Source: Streptococcus suis (GTDB lineage: Bacteria; Bacillota; Bacilli; Lactobacillales; Streptococcaceae). From it: a stretch of 64,000 bases of DNA. Location of the stretch: contig JAKTNI010000001.1 of assembly GCA_029593505.1 (NCBI GenBank), positions 478,260 through 542,259 on the forward strand, given 5' to 3'. A program made the translations under genes and the position numbers. Below, in pieces: positions 17,488 to 27,800 of the stretch (position 1 is the first letter of the stretch; every line of letters starts with the position of its first letter). The notes beneath the pieces were generated by a model that made no database searches, was not told the origin of the DNA, and saw only the letters and a list, made by a program, of their open reading frames with translations.

Positions 17488-18363
17488 ATGATGAAACATT
17501 ATATCATAAAGACTCGAAAACAATTATCTTCAATTGAAGTAAAACAATGTCATTATTTGAGTGATATTTGTCAGAAAGTGGATGCTACTCATAGACAACC
17601 CTATCTATCTAATATGCTTAATTTTAATAAGGAGATGCCTGCTTTTATATTAGCTTATCAAGATGAGCAATTAGTGGGACTGTTATGCATCTATTCTGAT
17701 GATAAGAATGATCCTGCTGAAGTCAGTATCATCGTCACACCAGATGAACGTAGAAAAGGAATAGCGACAGCTTTGTTAGAATATTTCTATGCTATTCAAG
17801 CAGAGTATCAGTTACTAGGTCCACTTTTTGTAACAGAACAAATATTTTTAGACAAAAATCCTAGATTTTTAGCCAATATGCAGCTTGTAGAAGAGGTCGA
17901 ATATGAGACATGGCTTTTTAGAGAGCCACACTATTTTGATATAACTGACTTGCCTAATGTAAATGTTGCCCAAGCATCTTCTCAACAGATTGAGGTTATC
18001 GCTCGGTTTCAATCACATGCTTTTAAAACTTCACTAGAAACTAGTAGGCAGTATGCACAGGAAGCAATTTACGATGAGCATAGTTTATTGTATGTTATGG
18101 AAAAAGATGGAGAGGTTATAGCTTCGTGTACTGTAGATCTCTCAACGAAATATAATTATTTGTATAGTTTAGCAGTTTCTGAGCCATTTAGGGGGAAAGG
18201 TTTGGGATCTACTTTAGTAAAATATATCATTAATGATTTGAGTGTAAAAAATCAGAAAAGTTTTCAAATAGCAGTTGAAAAAACAAATACGAGAGCTTTG
18301 AGATTATATAAAAATCTAGGTTTTGTTGAACAAACGAAAATTGTTTATTTACGGAAAGAGTAG
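17488..18363 (+). CDS. Tandem GNAT-family N-acetyltransferase
   Basis: A 291-residue protein with two GNAT (GCN5-related) domains. The first (about 50-120) has the acetyl-CoA loop RRKGIATALLEY; the second (about 180-290) has FRGKGLGSTLVKYI and the C-terminal NTRALRLYKNLGF stretch typical of active domains. The second looks better conserved, so it probably carries the activity. The start is ATGATG at 17488 or 17491, with only a weak AGAAAAG site. The substrate is unknown. A promoter-like TAATAT lies near 17472. Confidence 0.8.
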   Translation: MMKHYIIKTRKQLSSIEVKQCHYLSDICQKVDATHRQPYLSNMLNFNKEMPAFILAYQDEQLVGLLCIYSDDKNDPAEVSIIVTPDERRKGIATALLEYFYAIQAEYQLLGPLFVTEQIFLDKNPRFLANMQLVEEVEYETWLFREPHYFDITDLPNVNVAQASSQQIEVIARFQSHAFKTSLETSRQYAQEAIYDEHSLLYVMEKDGEVIASCTVDLSTKYNYLYSLAVSEPFRGKGLGSTLVKYIINDLSVKNQKSFQIAVEKTNTRALRLYKNLGFVEQTKIVYLRKE

Positions 18364-18413
18364 GATTATCGGCAAAACCTACTTTTTTTGTTATAATGAA
18401 AGGAGTAGGTTTT
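18360..18413 (+). promoter_or_regulatory. Terminator, promoter and overlapping inverted repeats before cpsY
   Basis: GTAGG around the upstream stop codon can pair with CCTAC (18378-18382), which is followed by seven T, giving a weak terminator for the GNAT gene. TTATAATG follows, with TATAAT as the -10 of cpsY. The AAAACCTAC arm (18374-18382) is also the exact complement of GTAGGTTTT (18405-18413) in the cpsY leader. Confidence 0.5.
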
Positions 18414-18426
18414 AAAGGAATGATAT

Positions 18427-19341
18427 ATGAATATTCAACAATTACGGTATGTGATGGCAATAGCCAATAGTGGAACGTTTCGAGAAGCGGCAGAAAAGAT
18501 GTATGTGTCTCAACCAAGTCTATCCATCTCTATTCGCGAACTAGAAAAAGAATTGGGATTTCAACTTTTTAGTCGCACAAGTTCGGGTACGTTTTTGACA
18601 CAAAAAGGAATGGAATTTTATGAGAAAGCTCAAACAATTGTAAAAAATTTTGATCAGTTTGAACATCTATATTTGCAATCTGATGAAGGAGAAAAGGTAT
18701 TTTCGATTTCCAGTCAGCATTATGATTTCCTTCCTCCTTTGATGACAGAATTTTCCCGCCAACATCCTCAATATCCACATTTCCGAATTTTTGAGTCAAC
18801 AACAGTACAGATTTTGGATGAAGTAGCGCAAGGCTATAGTGAGCTTGGAATTATTTATTTGAATGACAGAAATACGAAAGGTATTATGCAAAAGTTGGAC
18901 AAACTTCACTTGCAAGCTGTTGAATTATCAACATTTCAAACTCATATTTATCTTCGAGAAAACCATCCTTTGACAACTAAAAGAGAAATTGAGGCAGAGG
19001 ATTTGGTCGGTTTGCCAACAGTACGTTTTACCCAAGAAAAAGAAGCTTATTTATACTATTCTGAAAATTTAATTGATACATCTGATTCCTCAGTAGTATT
19101 TGATGTAACAGATCGAGCTACTTTAAACGGTATTTTAGAGCGCACAGATGCGTATGCAACGGGTTCAGGTTATTTAGATGATGAGAGTGTCAATGGTATT
19201 ACAGTTATTCCTTTTAAAGGGAAGGTAGACAACCGCATGGTGTATGTAAAACGTGCTAATGATGAGTTAAGTGCTTGTGCTCATGATTTTGTTGAAACAA
19301 TGCAGGCTTATTTTGATAGAAAAAAGGAGAAAAATGCGTAA
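18427..19341 (+). CDS. cpsY: LysR-family regulator CpsY/MtaR-like
   Basis: A 304-residue LysR-type transcription factor. The N-terminal helix-turn-helix (MNIQQLRYVMAIANSGTF, then EAAEKMYVSQPSLSISIREL) is followed by a periplasmic-binding-like effector domain. Length, sequence style and position directly before lspA-rluD match streptococcal CpsY/MtaR, known to control methionine uptake and cell-surface or neutrophil-survival genes. AAAGGAATGATAT precedes the ATG. Its end overlaps lspA by eight bases. Effector and targets are inferred from the family only. Confidence 0.85.
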   Translation: MNIQQLRYVMAIANSGTFREAAEKMYVSQPSLSISIRELEKELGFQLFSRTSSGTFLTQKGMEFYEKAQTIVKNFDQFEHLYLQSDEGEKVFSISSQHYDFLPPLMTEFSRQHPQYPHFRIFESTTVQILDEVAQGYSELGIIYLNDRNTKGIMQKLDKLHLQAVELSTFQTHIYLRENHPLTTKREIEAEDLVGLPTVRFTQEKEAYLYYSENLIDTSDSSVVFDVTDRATLNGILERTDAYATGSGYLDDESVNGITVIPFKGKVDNRMVYVKRANDELSACAHDFVETMQAYFDRKKEKNA

Positions 19342-19798
19342 GATTGGTTTTCCGCTGCTGATAGTAGTTTTGATTGTGATAGATCAAATAGTAAAATTTT
19401 GGACTGTGGAACATATACCATTGGGGATGGTTCAGGATTTTATTCCTAATTTTATGAGTTTAGCTTATCTGAGAAATTATGGTGCAGCTTATTCTATGTT
19501 ACAAAACCAACAGTGGTTTTTTATCATTGTAACAATAGTGGTAGTGACAGGTCTTATTGTTTACTATGTTAAGAATAATAAAGGTAGTATGTGGCTTTTA
19601 TTTAGTTTATCTTTAATGATAGCCGGTGCTTTGGGGAATTTTATTGATCGTTTGAGATTGGGCTATGTGGTGGATATGTTCCATTTTGACTTTATCAATT
19701 TTCCTATCTTTAATATGGCAGATAGTTATCTAACTGTAGGAGTGCTGTGCTTGTTAATTTGTATATTGAAAGAAGAGAATGATGGAAGTAAGAGTTAA
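19334..19798 (+). CDS. lspA: Prolipoprotein signal peptidase (signal peptidase II)
   Basis: Integral-membrane aspartyl protease that cuts signal peptides of lipoproteins just before the lipidated Cys (for example the carboxypeptidase at 3990). It has 154 residues with four membrane segments; the catalytic Asp114 (GYVVDMF) and Asp130 (FNMADSYLTVG) and the GNFIDR motif are present. The start at 19334 is set by AAGGAGA; earlier in-frame codons lie inside cpsY. It overlaps cpsY by 8 bases and rluD by 20, so the three are translationally coupled. Confidence 0.97.
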   Translation: MRKIGFPLLIVVLIVIDQIVKFWTVEHIPLGMVQDFIPNFMSLAYLRNYGAAYSMLQNQQWFFIIVTIVVVTGLIVYYVKNNKGSMWLLFSLSLMIAGALGNFIDRLRLGYVVDMFHFDFINFPIFNMADSYLTVGVLCLLICILKEENDGSKS

Positions 19799-20678
19799 AG
19801 TAAGTGGAGTGCGTTTGGATAAGGCAGTGGCGGATTTGACAGAATTATCACGAACAGTTGCTAATGAGCAAATCAAGACAGGGCAAGTCTTGGTTAATGG
19901 AGAGATAAAAAAAGCAAAGTACATTGTCCAAGTAGGAGATGTCATCACGTATCAACTACCCAAAGTTGAGGAAGTTGAGTATGTTGCAGAGGATATTTCT
20001 ATCGAAATCCTTTATCAAGATAAAGATGTAGCAGTTGTCAATAAGCCTCAGGGCATGGTCGTTCATCCTTCTGCGGGACATACATCGGGTACGTTAGTCA
20101 ATGCTTTGCTGCGCCATATCAAAGATTTATCTGGTATAAATGGAGTTCTCCGTCCAGGTATTGTTCATCGAATTGATAAGGATACTTCTGGTTTACTCAT
20201 GATTGCTAAAAATGATGTGGCACATATAAAATTAGCAGAGGAGTTAAAAGCCAAAAAACCATTGCGTAAATATTGGGCTCTTGTGCATGGGAATGTACCA
20301 AATGATCGCGGAAAAATAGAAGCACCTATTGGTAGATCTGAAAAAGATCGCAAAAAACAGGCTGTTACTGCTAAAGGAAAAGAAGCTATAACACGTTTTG
20401 AAGTTTTAGAGCGATTTGGTGATTATACATTGCTTGAGTTGACATTGGAAACCGGGCGTACACATCAAATTCGTGTTCATATGGCTTATATTGGTCATCC
20501 TATTGCAGGAGATATATCTTACGGTCCACGTAAGACATTGAAAGGACATGGTCAATTTCTCCATGCAAGAACACTGGGATTTACTCATCCTAGTACAGGG
20601 GAAATGGTTGAATTTACGGCGGAAATACCGACTATTTTTCAAGAAACGTTGGAGCAACTTCGTGAGAGTGGAAAATAA
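19779..20678 (+). CDS. rluD: RluD-family 23S rRNA pseudouridine synthase
   Basis: Isomerises uridines in helix 69 of 23S rRNA. The 299 residues comprise an N-terminal S4 RNA-binding domain (about 10-75) and a catalytic domain with HRIDKDTSGLL, whose Asp133 is the catalytic residue, and LETGRTHQIRVH. The start is ATGATG at 19779 or 19782; AGAAGAG fits the second slightly better. It overlaps lspA. Another RluA-family paralogue cannot be excluded, but the lspA-rluD order is common in Firmicutes. Confidence 0.93.
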   Translation: MMEVRVKVSGVRLDKAVADLTELSRTVANEQIKTGQVLVNGEIKKAKYIVQVGDVITYQLPKVEEVEYVAEDISIEILYQDKDVAVVNKPQGMVVHPSAGHTSGTLVNALLRHIKDLSGINGVLRPGIVHRIDKDTSGLLMIAKNDVAHIKLAEELKAKKPLRKYWALVHGNVPNDRGKIEAPIGRSEKDRKKQAVTAKGKEAITRFEVLERFGDYTLLELTLETGRTHQIRVHMAYIGHPIAGDISYGPRKTLKGHGQFLHARTLGFTHPSTGEMVEFTAEIPTIFQETLEQLRESGK

Positions 20679-20694
20679 CGTGCTTCTTATCACC

Positions 20695-20723
20695 TTGCTC
20701 ATTTTTCAAACACATGCTATACT
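20695..20723 (+). promoter_or_regulatory. Promoter of the YjdM-like gene
   Basis: TTGCTC (20695-20700), 17-base spacer ending in the extended TGC, then TATACT (20718-20723). Confidence 0.75.
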
Positions 20724-20752
20724 AGAACATGAACAATTGAAGGAGAATAAAA

Positions 20753-21088
20753 ATGGAAACTTTACCAAATTGTCCCAAATGCACTTCTGAGTATGTTTAC
20801 GAAGACGGAGTTCTTTTGGTGTGTCCAGAGTGTGCTTATGAATGGAACCCAGCAGATGCAGTAGAAGAAGAGGGAATTATCGCTCTTGATGCAAATGGAA
20901 ATCGTTTGTCTGATGGTGATACTGTTACGCTCATTAAAGACTTAAAAGTAAAAGGTGCTCCTAAGGATTTAAAACAAGGAACACGTGTAAAAGGGATTCG
21001 TATCGTTGAGGGCGATCATAATATCGATTGTAAAATTGATGGTTTTGGTGCCATGAAACTTAAATCAGAATTTGTTAAGAAAATTTAA
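20753..21088 (+). CDS. yjdM: YjdM/PhnA-family zinc-ribbon protein
   Basis: A 111-residue protein with an N-terminal zinc ribbon (CPKC near residue 8 and CPEC near 26) and a C-terminal SH3-like beta domain ([20 protein letters not shown], then [12 protein letters not shown]), the PhnA domain architecture. Despite the old label (alkylphosphonate uptake), family members have no proven role there and no phn genes are nearby. AAGGAGAATAA gives a strong start at 20753, with its own promoter upstream. Confidence 0.88.
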   Translation: METLPNCPKCTSEYVYEDGVLLVCPECAYEWNPADAVEEEGIIALDANGNRLSDGDTVTLIKDLKVKGAPKDLKQGTRVKGIRIVEGDHNIDCKIDGFGAMKLKSEFVKKI

Positions 21089-21129
21089 TCATGATATAGC
21101 TAAAGCATCAGTTTTAGTTGGTCATTTTT

Positions 21130-21225
21130 AGGGAGGCAGTTGAGTAAGTTTTGTCAACTGCTTGGGAGTAGGAGAATAAGGTGATTATTTCATAAGCATC
21201 ACTTTATCTTCTGCTCCCTTTCCCA
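21130..21225 (+). repeat. Two tandem hairpins between yjdM and the Pr6Pr gene
   Basis: The first hairpin pairs GGCAGTTGA (21134-21142) with TCAACTGCT; the second pairs 21164-21185 with 21198-21218 over about 20 positions with one bulge and G-U pairs, then CCCTTTCCC. GGGAGTAGGA resembles the hairpin-forming intergenic repeats common in S. suis. It could also end the yjdM transcript. The repeat call is from pattern only. Confidence 0.5.
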
Positions 21226-21241
21226 TTTATGAAAGGATAGT

Positions 21242-21883
21242 ATGAAACATAAAAGTATTTTATTTTACAGTCGTTGTTTATTGACAGTTTTAGCCATTAC
21301 AGGAACTGTTCTTGAAATCGTTAAGTACGGTATAGGGATGCTCATGTACTATACTGTGCAATCCAATCTCTTGGTATCTATTTTTTCGGTCTACATGCTT
21401 TATGCCATGCTGCAACAATTCAATCTACAAAATACTCGTTTTTTACGATTGAAAGCGGCGGTTACGATGTCTATTATGATTACTTGTGTCGTTTATCACC
21501 TCATGCTTGCTCCTTTAGCAGAAAATTTTTGGCGAGTAGAAAATATGCTTTGTCATTACATCGTTCCACTTTATTTTTTATTAGATACTCTTATAGTTGA
21601 TTGTCAAAAACAGTATAAGTGGTTTGATCCAATTTGGTGGACGGTTTTACCGGTTTTCTATATGCTATTTGCTCTTGTTAATGGTTTTTTCCTTAAAATT
21701 CCCATTCCAAAGGCGAAAGATAGTCCCTTTGCTTATTTCTTTTTAAATGTTCCTAAGTATGGTTGGGAATATGTTCTAATGTATGCAGGTGTAATCTTTA
21801 TTGCCTATCTATTTTTCGGCTATGTTTTATATGGTATTAAATCAATACCATATAAAGTCCATAAAGAAAAATCCGAAAGATAA
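21242..21883 (+). CDS. Pr6Pr/FAR-17a-type six-helix membrane protein
   Basis: A 213-residue integral membrane protein with about six hydrophobic segments and conserved polar residues inside helices (YTVQSNLLVSIFS, CVVYHLMLAPLA, MLCHYIVPLYFLLDT). The pattern fits the Pr6Pr family, related to FAR-17a/AIG1-like serine/threonine hydrolases of membranes, and the His/Thr positions fit. AAAGGATAGT precedes the ATG. No function is established; the family call is moderate. Confidence 0.65.
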   Translation: MKHKSILFYSRCLLTVLAITGTVLEIVKYGIGMLMYYTVQSNLLVSIFSVYMLYAMLQQFNLQNTRFLRLKAAVTMSIMITCVVYHLMLAPLAENFWRVENMLCHYIVPLYFLLDTLIVDCQKQYKWFDPIWWTVLPVFYMLFALVNGFFLKIPIPKAKDSPFAYFFLNVPKYGWEYVLMYAGVIFIAYLFFGYVLYGIKSIPYKVHKEKSER

Positions 21884-21903
21884 TTGATTTTTACAAGTAC
21901 TAT

Positions 21904-21932
21904 TTGTCAGAGGATAAAAAGTATGATATACT
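21904..21932 (+). promoter_or_regulatory. Promoter of the pyrimidine operon
   Basis: TTGTCA (21904-21909), 17-base spacer ending TGA, TATACT (21927-21932). Confidence 0.8.
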
Positions 21933-21938
21933 GATTCC

Positions 21939-22055
21939 AACAGTCCTTTAATACCTGTCCAGAGAGGCAGATAAGGAGTCATGTGTGAATCAGGTTAGTC
22001 TATACTAATCCGATATTTTCATAGTCTCCTTAAAGGGAGACTTTTTTCTATATTT
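21939..22055 (+). promoter_or_regulatory. PyrR-binding attenuator leader of the pyr operon
   Basis: The leader begins with AGTCCTTTAAT and contains the PyrR-binding loop consensus TCCAGAGAGGC near 21959-21970. This is followed by alternative pairing segments and a terminator AGTCTCC/GGAGACT with a T-run (22023-22048). High UMP/UTP makes PyrR stabilise the anti-antiterminator, so transcription ends before pyrR. Confidence 0.92.
22023..22048 (+). terminator. Attenuator terminator before pyrR
   Basis: Stem AGTCTCC (22023-22029) with GGAGACT (22036-22042), six-base loop, then six T. Confidence 0.9.
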
Positions 22056-22070
22056 AATAATGGAGGCTTT

Positions 22071-22592
22071 ATGAAGACTAAAGAGATTGTTGATGATGTA
22101 ACGATGAAACGAGCTATTACGCGTATCACATATGAAATTATTGAGCGTAATAAAAATTTGGATAACATTGTTCTTGCTGGTATTAAGACGCGAGGTGTCT
22201 TTATTGCTAAGAGAATTCAGGAACGATTGAAGCAGTTGGAAGGGATAGATGTACCATTAGGTGAATTGGATACCAAGCCGTTTCGAGATGATGTAAAAGT
22301 AGAGGAAGATACAACTAGTATGATTGCAGATGTGAACGATCGAGATGTCGTTTTAGTAGATGATGTTCTATATACAGGTCGGACTATTCGAGCAGCTATT
22401 GACAATGTGGTATCTCTAGGACGTCCAGCACGCGTCAGTCTTGCCGTTTTGGTAGATCGTGGTCATAGGGAGTTACCCATTCGAGCAGACTATGTCGGAA
22501 AAAACATTCCAACAAGTCGTACAGAGGAAGTTATTGTTCATATGACAGAAATTGATGGTCAAGATGCTGTTCTTTTAGTAGAACATTTGTAG
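22071..22592 (+). CDS. pyrR: PyrR, pyrimidine operon attenuation regulator
   Basis: RNA-binding regulator with uracil phosphoribosyltransferase activity. It is 173 residues, the normal length. The PRPP-binding motif [12 protein letters not shown] and the N-terminal [18 protein letters not shown] are intact. It binds the leader just upstream (21939-22055) when UMP is high. The ATG has TGGAGG upstream. First gene of pyrR-pyrB-carA-carB. Confidence 0.97.
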   Translation: MKTKEIVDDVTMKRAITRITYEIIERNKNLDNIVLAGIKTRGVFIAKRIQERLKQLEGIDVPLGELDTKPFRDDVKVEEDTTSMIADVNDRDVVLVDDVLYTGRTIRAAIDNVVSLGRPARVSLAVLVDRGHRELPIRADYVGKNIPTSRTEEVIVHMTEIDGQDAVLLVEHL

Positions 22593-22650
22593 TTGATGGA
22601 TTTAATGAACTGTTGTTTATAGATTTATGTAATGAAAGGTAGGTAGCATC

Positions 22651-23574
22651 TTGGGAATGGAAAATGGTAGAGTTTCACTTCAGCACCTAGTTACGATGGA
22701 ATCACTTTCTAATGAGGAAGTTTTGGGACTTATCCAGCGTGGAATTGAGTTTAAAAATGGAGAGAAAGCTGCATTCAAACAGAAGTACTATGTTTCAAAT
22801 CTATTCTTTGAAGATTCAACTCGAACACATAAATCATTTGAAATGGCCGAGCTACGCTTGAATATGGAAATGATTGATTTTGATGCTAGGACAAGTTCAG
22901 TCAATAAAGGAGAAACCCTGTACGATACTATTTTGACCATGTCAGCTCTAGGTGTAGATATTTGCGTTATTCGACATTCGGAAGTAGAGTATTATAAACC
23001 ATTGATAGCAAGTTCTACGATTCAGACAGCTATTGTCAATGGTGGTGATGGTTCGGGTCAGCATCCGAGTCAATCTTTATTGGATTTAATGACGATTTAT
23101 GAGGAATTTGGTACGTTTGAAGGTCTAAAAATAGCTATCGCAGGAGATATTACACATTCTCGTGTGGCTAAGTCAAATATGCAAATTCTGAAACGATTAG
23201 GTGCTGATTTGTTTTTTGCTGGTCCAGAGGAATGGTATTTGAAAGAATTTGATGTATATGGTAAACATGTAACAATAGATGAGATTGTCGACAGGGTAGA
23301 TGTGCTCATGTTACTTCGTGTACAACATGAACGACATGATGGGGATGGAGGATTTTTAAAAGAAACCTACAACAACCTATATGGACTGACAGAAGAACGC
23401 TATAAACGATTGAAAGATACAGCTATTATTATGCATCCAGCTCCAGTTAATAGAGGTGTGGAAATTGACGGACAGCTGGTAGAAGCTCCAAAATCTCGTA
23501 TTGTACGACAAATGCAAAATGGAGTGTTTGTGCGTATGGCTATTTTAGAAGCAATTGTAAGTGGAAAGAAGTAG
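22651..23574 (+). CDS. pyrB: Aspartate carbamoyltransferase catalytic subunit
   Basis: Second step of UMP synthesis: carbamoyl phosphate plus aspartate gives carbamoyl aspartate. It is 307 residues. The carbamoyl-phosphate motif [13 protein letters not shown], the loop SSVNKGE, and HPSQSLLDL and MHPAPVNRG are present. There is no regulatory-chain gene, as usual in Firmicutes. I take the TTG at 22651, six bases after AGGTAGG (22638-22644); the ATG at 22657 is the alternative and would shorten the protein by two residues. Confidence 0.97.
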   Translation: MGMENGRVSLQHLVTMESLSNEEVLGLIQRGIEFKNGEKAAFKQKYYVSNLFFEDSTRTHKSFEMAELRLNMEMIDFDARTSSVNKGETLYDTILTMSALGVDICVIRHSEVEYYKPLIASSTIQTAIVNGGDGSGQHPSQSLLDLMTIYEEFGTFEGLKIAIAGDITHSRVAKSNMQILKRLGADLFFAGPEEWYLKEFDVYGKHVTIDEIVDRVDVLMLLRVQHERHDGDGGFLKETYNNLYGLTEERYKRLKDTAIIMHPAPVNRGVEIDGQLVEAPKSRIVRQMQNGVFVRMAILEAIVSGKK

Positions 23575-23621
23575 TAGAGACGCGTTAAAGGACTCCTGTG
23601 AGAGTCAACGGAAAGGAAGTT

Positions 23622-24707
23622 ATGTCAAAAAAAAGACGTTTAATTTTAGAAGATGGAACAATCTTTGAAGGTGAAGCATTTGGTGCAGATTTAGAAGTAA
23701 CAGGTGAACTGGTCTTTTCAACTGGTATGACTGGTTATCAAGAATCAATAACAGATCAATCCTATAATGGTCAAATTTTGACTTTTACATATCCTTTGAT
23801 AGGAAATTATGGTATCAATAGGGACGATTACGAATCTATCTTTCCAACTTGTAAAGGAGTTGTGGTTAGTGAATGGAGTCGTAGAGCTAGTAATTGGCGT
23901 AATCAACTGACACTAGATGAATTTTTAAAAGCTAAAAAGATTCCTGGCATTTCAGGAATTGATACGCGTGCGTTAACAAAATTGATCCGTCAGCAAGGTA
24001 CTATGAAAGCAACTCTAGCCAATATAGGAGATTCTGTTGAACATTTGACAGACCAATTACGTGCAACAGTACTTCCAACTGATCATATTCATCAAGTATC
24101 TACCAGAACACCTTATCCTGCTCCGGGAACAGGTCTTAGTGTTATTTTGGTAGATTTTGGGCTCAAACATTCTATATTACGTGAATTAGCTAAACGCTCC
24201 TGTAATGTAACGGTTGTGCCTTATGATACAAGTGCTGAAGAAATATTGGAGTTAGATCCAGATGGTGTGATGCTGTCAAATGGTCCTGGTAATCCTGATG
24301 ATGTGCCAGAAGCTCTAGATATGATTCGAGGTATTCTAGGTAAAATACCACTATTTGGTATTTGCATGGGGCATCAGTTATTTGCAAAAGCGAATGGTGC
24401 GAAAACCTATAAAATGAAATTTGGACATCGAGGTTTTAATCATGCTGTTCGCGAAATTGCTACAGGTCGTGTTGATTTTACTAGTCAAAATCATGGATAT
24501 GCTGTATCCCGTGAAGAGTTGCCAGACTGTTTAATGATTACACATGAAGAAATCAATGATCGATCTGTAGAGGGTGTACGCCACAAATATTATCCAGGGT
24601 TTTCAGTTCAATTCCATCCAGATGCTGCACCAGGTCCTCACGATGCTAGCTATCTCTTTGATGAATTTCTGGATTTGATGATTTCGTTTAAACATGGTAC
24701 AAGATAG
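23622..24707 (+). CDS. carA: Carbamoyl-phosphate synthase small subunit (glutaminase)
   Basis: Releases ammonia from glutamine for CarB. It is 361 residues: an N-terminal CPSase small-chain domain (about 1-150, beginning [17 protein letters not shown]) and a class I glutamine amidotransferase domain with Cys248 in FGICMGHQL and His in [11 protein letters not shown]. The usual HPE of the triad reads HPD here, which I believe also occurs in other streptococci. The ATG at 23622 follows GGAAAGGAAG; a GTG at 23598 is in frame but has no ribosome site. The gap to pyrB is 47 bases. Confidence 0.97.
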   Translation: MSKKRRLILEDGTIFEGEAFGADLEVTGELVFSTGMTGYQESITDQSYNGQILTFTYPLIGNYGINRDDYESIFPTCKGVVVSEWSRRASNWRNQLTLDEFLKAKKIPGISGIDTRALTKLIRQQGTMKATLANIGDSVEHLTDQLRATVLPTDHIHQVSTRTPYPAPGTGLSVILVDFGLKHSILRELAKRSCNVTVVPYDTSAEEILELDPDGVMLSNGPGNPDDVPEALDMIRGILGKIPLFGICMGHQLFAKANGAKTYKMKFGHRGFNHAVREIATGRVDFTSQNHGYAVSREELPDCLMITHEEINDRSVEGVRHKYYPGFSVQFHPDAAPGPHDASYLFDEFLDLMISFKHGTR

Positions 24708-24894
24708 TGGTGTGAATTGTTGTTAGGGAAATTTGTTTAATGTTGCACAGCGATGTAACAAATGAAGAAAGGAGAAAAGGACTGGACTTACATCATTTAA
24801 AGAAGATGTGAGTTAGATATTCTAGCACATAATGTTTTTCTTGGAAATCATTTATGTTATTGATGTCTACATAGTGTCCTGACAGAGCGTAGTT
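24708..24894 (+). other. Unusually long carA-carB spacer
   Basis: 187 bases separate two genes that are usually nearly adjacent. I see an AGGAGAAAAGG sequence near 24770 without a following gene, a weak ACATC/GATGT stem near 24789-24810, and no PyrR box, promoter or terminator of good quality. Possibly the scar of a lost small gene. Confidence 0.5.
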
Positions 24895-27800
24895 ATGCCA
24901 AAACGTACAGATATTCAAAAAATTATGGTGATTGGTTCTGGACCGATCGTGATTGGTCAAGCAGCTGAATTTGATTATGCAGGCACCCAAGCGTGTTTAG
25001 CCTTAAAAGAAGAAGGTTATAGCGTGGTGCTTGTCAATTCAAATCCAGCAACGATTATGACAGATAAGGAAATTGCAGATAAGGTATATATTGAACCAAT
25101 TACACTGGAATTTGTAACACGTATTTTGAGAAAAGAACGTCCAGATGCTCTTTTACCAACACTAGGTGGTCAAACAGGATTGAATATGGCAATGGAATTA
25201 TCAAAAGCTGGTATTCTTGAAGAACTTGGTATAGAGTTGCTGGGAACGAAGCTTTCGGCCATTGATCGAGCAGAAGATCGCGATTTGTTTAAGCAGCTTA
25301 TGGAAGAACTAAACCAGCCTATTCCAGAGTCAAAAATTGTCACAACGGTTGAAGAAGCTTTAGAATTTGCCAATACAATTGGCTATCCTGTGATTGTTCG
25401 TCCAGCCTTTACACTAGGAGGAACTGGTGGAGGTATGTGTGATAATAAAGAGGAACTACAAGAGATTGCAGAAAACGGCCTTAAGTTATCGCCGGTTACT
25501 CAATGTTTGATTGAACGTTCTATTGCTGGTTTCAAAGAAATTGAATATGAAGTGATGCGTGATGCTGCTGATAACGCTTTGGTAGTATGTAACATGGAGA
25601 ATTTTGATCCTGTTGGTATCCACACAGGAGACTCTATTGTATTTGCTCCAACACAAACTCTATCGGATGTTGAACATCAGATGTTACGTGATGCTAGTTT
25701 GAAAATTATTCGAGCCTTGAAAATTGAAGGTGGTTGCAATGTGCAGCTGGCTTTAGATCCTAATAGTTTTAAATATTATGTGATAGAGGTCAATCCTCGT
25801 GTCTCCCGTTCATCAGCTTTGGCATCAAAAGCAACAGGCTATCCTATTGCTAAGTTAGCTGCTAAGATTGCTGTTGGTTTAACGCTAGATGAGATGATGA
25901 ATCCGGTTACGGGGACAACCTATGCTATGTTTGAACCAACCTTGGATTACGTTGTTGCAAAGATACCACGTTTTCCGTTTGATAAATTTGAAAAGGGAGA
26001 ACGCCGTTTAGGAACGCAGATGAAAGCGACTGGGGAAGTGATGGCAATTGGTCGTAATATCGAAGAAAGTTTGTTAAAAGCTTGCCGTTCCTTAGAAATT
26101 GGCGTCTATCATAATGAAATTCCTGAATTGTGTCAGATAACAGATGATTTATTAGTTGAAAAAATTGTTAAAGCACAAGATGACCGACTTTTTTATCTAT
26201 CAGAAGCAATCAGACGTGGTTATACCATTGAAGAACTTGCTCAATTAACAAAAATTGATATCTTTTTCTTAGACAAACTATTACATATTGTTGAGATTGA
26301 ACAGGAATTAGCAACTCATCGCAATCATAGCGATAGTATAAAAAAAGCCAAAAAATATGGTTTTTCAGATCGAAAGATTGCAGAACTGTGGGAAACAACA
26401 GAAAATGCTATTCGTCAGTTTCGTAAAGAACAGATGATTTTACCAGTTTATAAAATGGTTGATACTTGTGCAGCAGAGTTCGAGTCATCTACACCGTATT
26501 TTTATTCAACATATGAATGGGAAAATGAATCGATACGTTCCAAGAAAGAATCAGTTCTTGTTTTAGGATCTGGTCCGATTCGTATTGGTCAAGGGGTTGA
26601 GTTTGATTATGCAACTGTTCATTCGGTAAAAGCTATTCAAGAAGCTGGTTATGAAGCAATCATTATGAATTCAAATCCTGAAACGGTTTCAACAGATTTT
26701 TCAGTATCGGATAAACTATATTTTGAACCTTTAACATTGGAAGATGTTTTAAATGTAATTGATTTGGAGCAACCTAAAGGGGTCATTGTTCAATTTGGAG
26801 GTCAAACAGCTATCAATTTAGCGGAACCATTAGCGAAAGCAGGTATTTCGATACTAGGTACGCAGGTTGCTGATTTAGATCGAGCTGAGGATAGGGAATT
26901 ATTTGAAAAAGCTTTAAAGAGCTTAGAGATTCCTCAATCTCCAGGTCAAACTGCTACCAATGAAGAAGAAGCGGTTGAAGCAGCTCGTAATATTGGTTTT
27001 CCAGTACTAGTGCGTCCTTCTTATGTTTTAGGAGGACGTGCTATGGAAATTGTTGAGAACGAAGCTGATTTGCGTTCTTATATGCGAACAGCTGTAAAAG
27101 CTTCTCCAGAACATCCTGTATTAGTTGATTCTTATATTATTGGACGTGAGTGTGAAGTGGATGCTATTTCAGATGGAAAAGATGTCTTAATTCCAGGAAT
27201 TATGGAACATATTGAGCGTGCAGGGATTCACTCGGGAGATTCTATGGCTGTTTATCCTCCACAAACCTTGTCACGACATATTCAAGATATAATTGCGGAC
27301 TATACTAAGCGATTAGCTGTAGGACTGAATTGTGTCGGAATGATGAATATACAATTTGTTATTAAGGATGAGACTGTTTATGTCATAGAAGTCAATCCAC
27401 GTGCCAGCAGGACAGTACCATTCTTATCCAAAGTAACCAATATTCCTATGGCTCAAGTTGCGACTAAATTGATTTTAGGACAATCACTGACCGATTTAGG
27501 ATATTCAGATGGTCTCTATCCAGCAAGCAAGCAAGTACATGTTAAGGCACCTGTATTTTCATTTAGTAAATTAGCAAAAGTAGATAGTCTTTTGGGACCT
27601 GAGATGAAATCAACTGGAGAAATCATGGGGTCGGATGTAACCCTAGAAAAAGCTCTCTATAAAGCTTTTGAGGCTAGTTATCAGCATTTAGAAGAGTTTG
27701 GAAATGTTGTATTTACAATAGCAGATGAGGATAAAGAAGAAGCCCTTGCTTTAGCCCGTCGTTTTCATGAATTAGGTTATGGATTATTTGCAACCATTGG

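Noticed and set aside
23575..23621. Second PyrR attenuator between pyrB and carA
   Set aside because: There is a GACTC/GAGTC mini-hairpin but no TCCAGAGAGG box and no terminator.
24600..24650. Loss of the CarA catalytic Glu (HPD instead of HPE)
   Set aside because: Asp at this position is, as far as I recall, usual in streptococcal CarA, and the rest of the domain is intact, so I do not treat it as inactivation.
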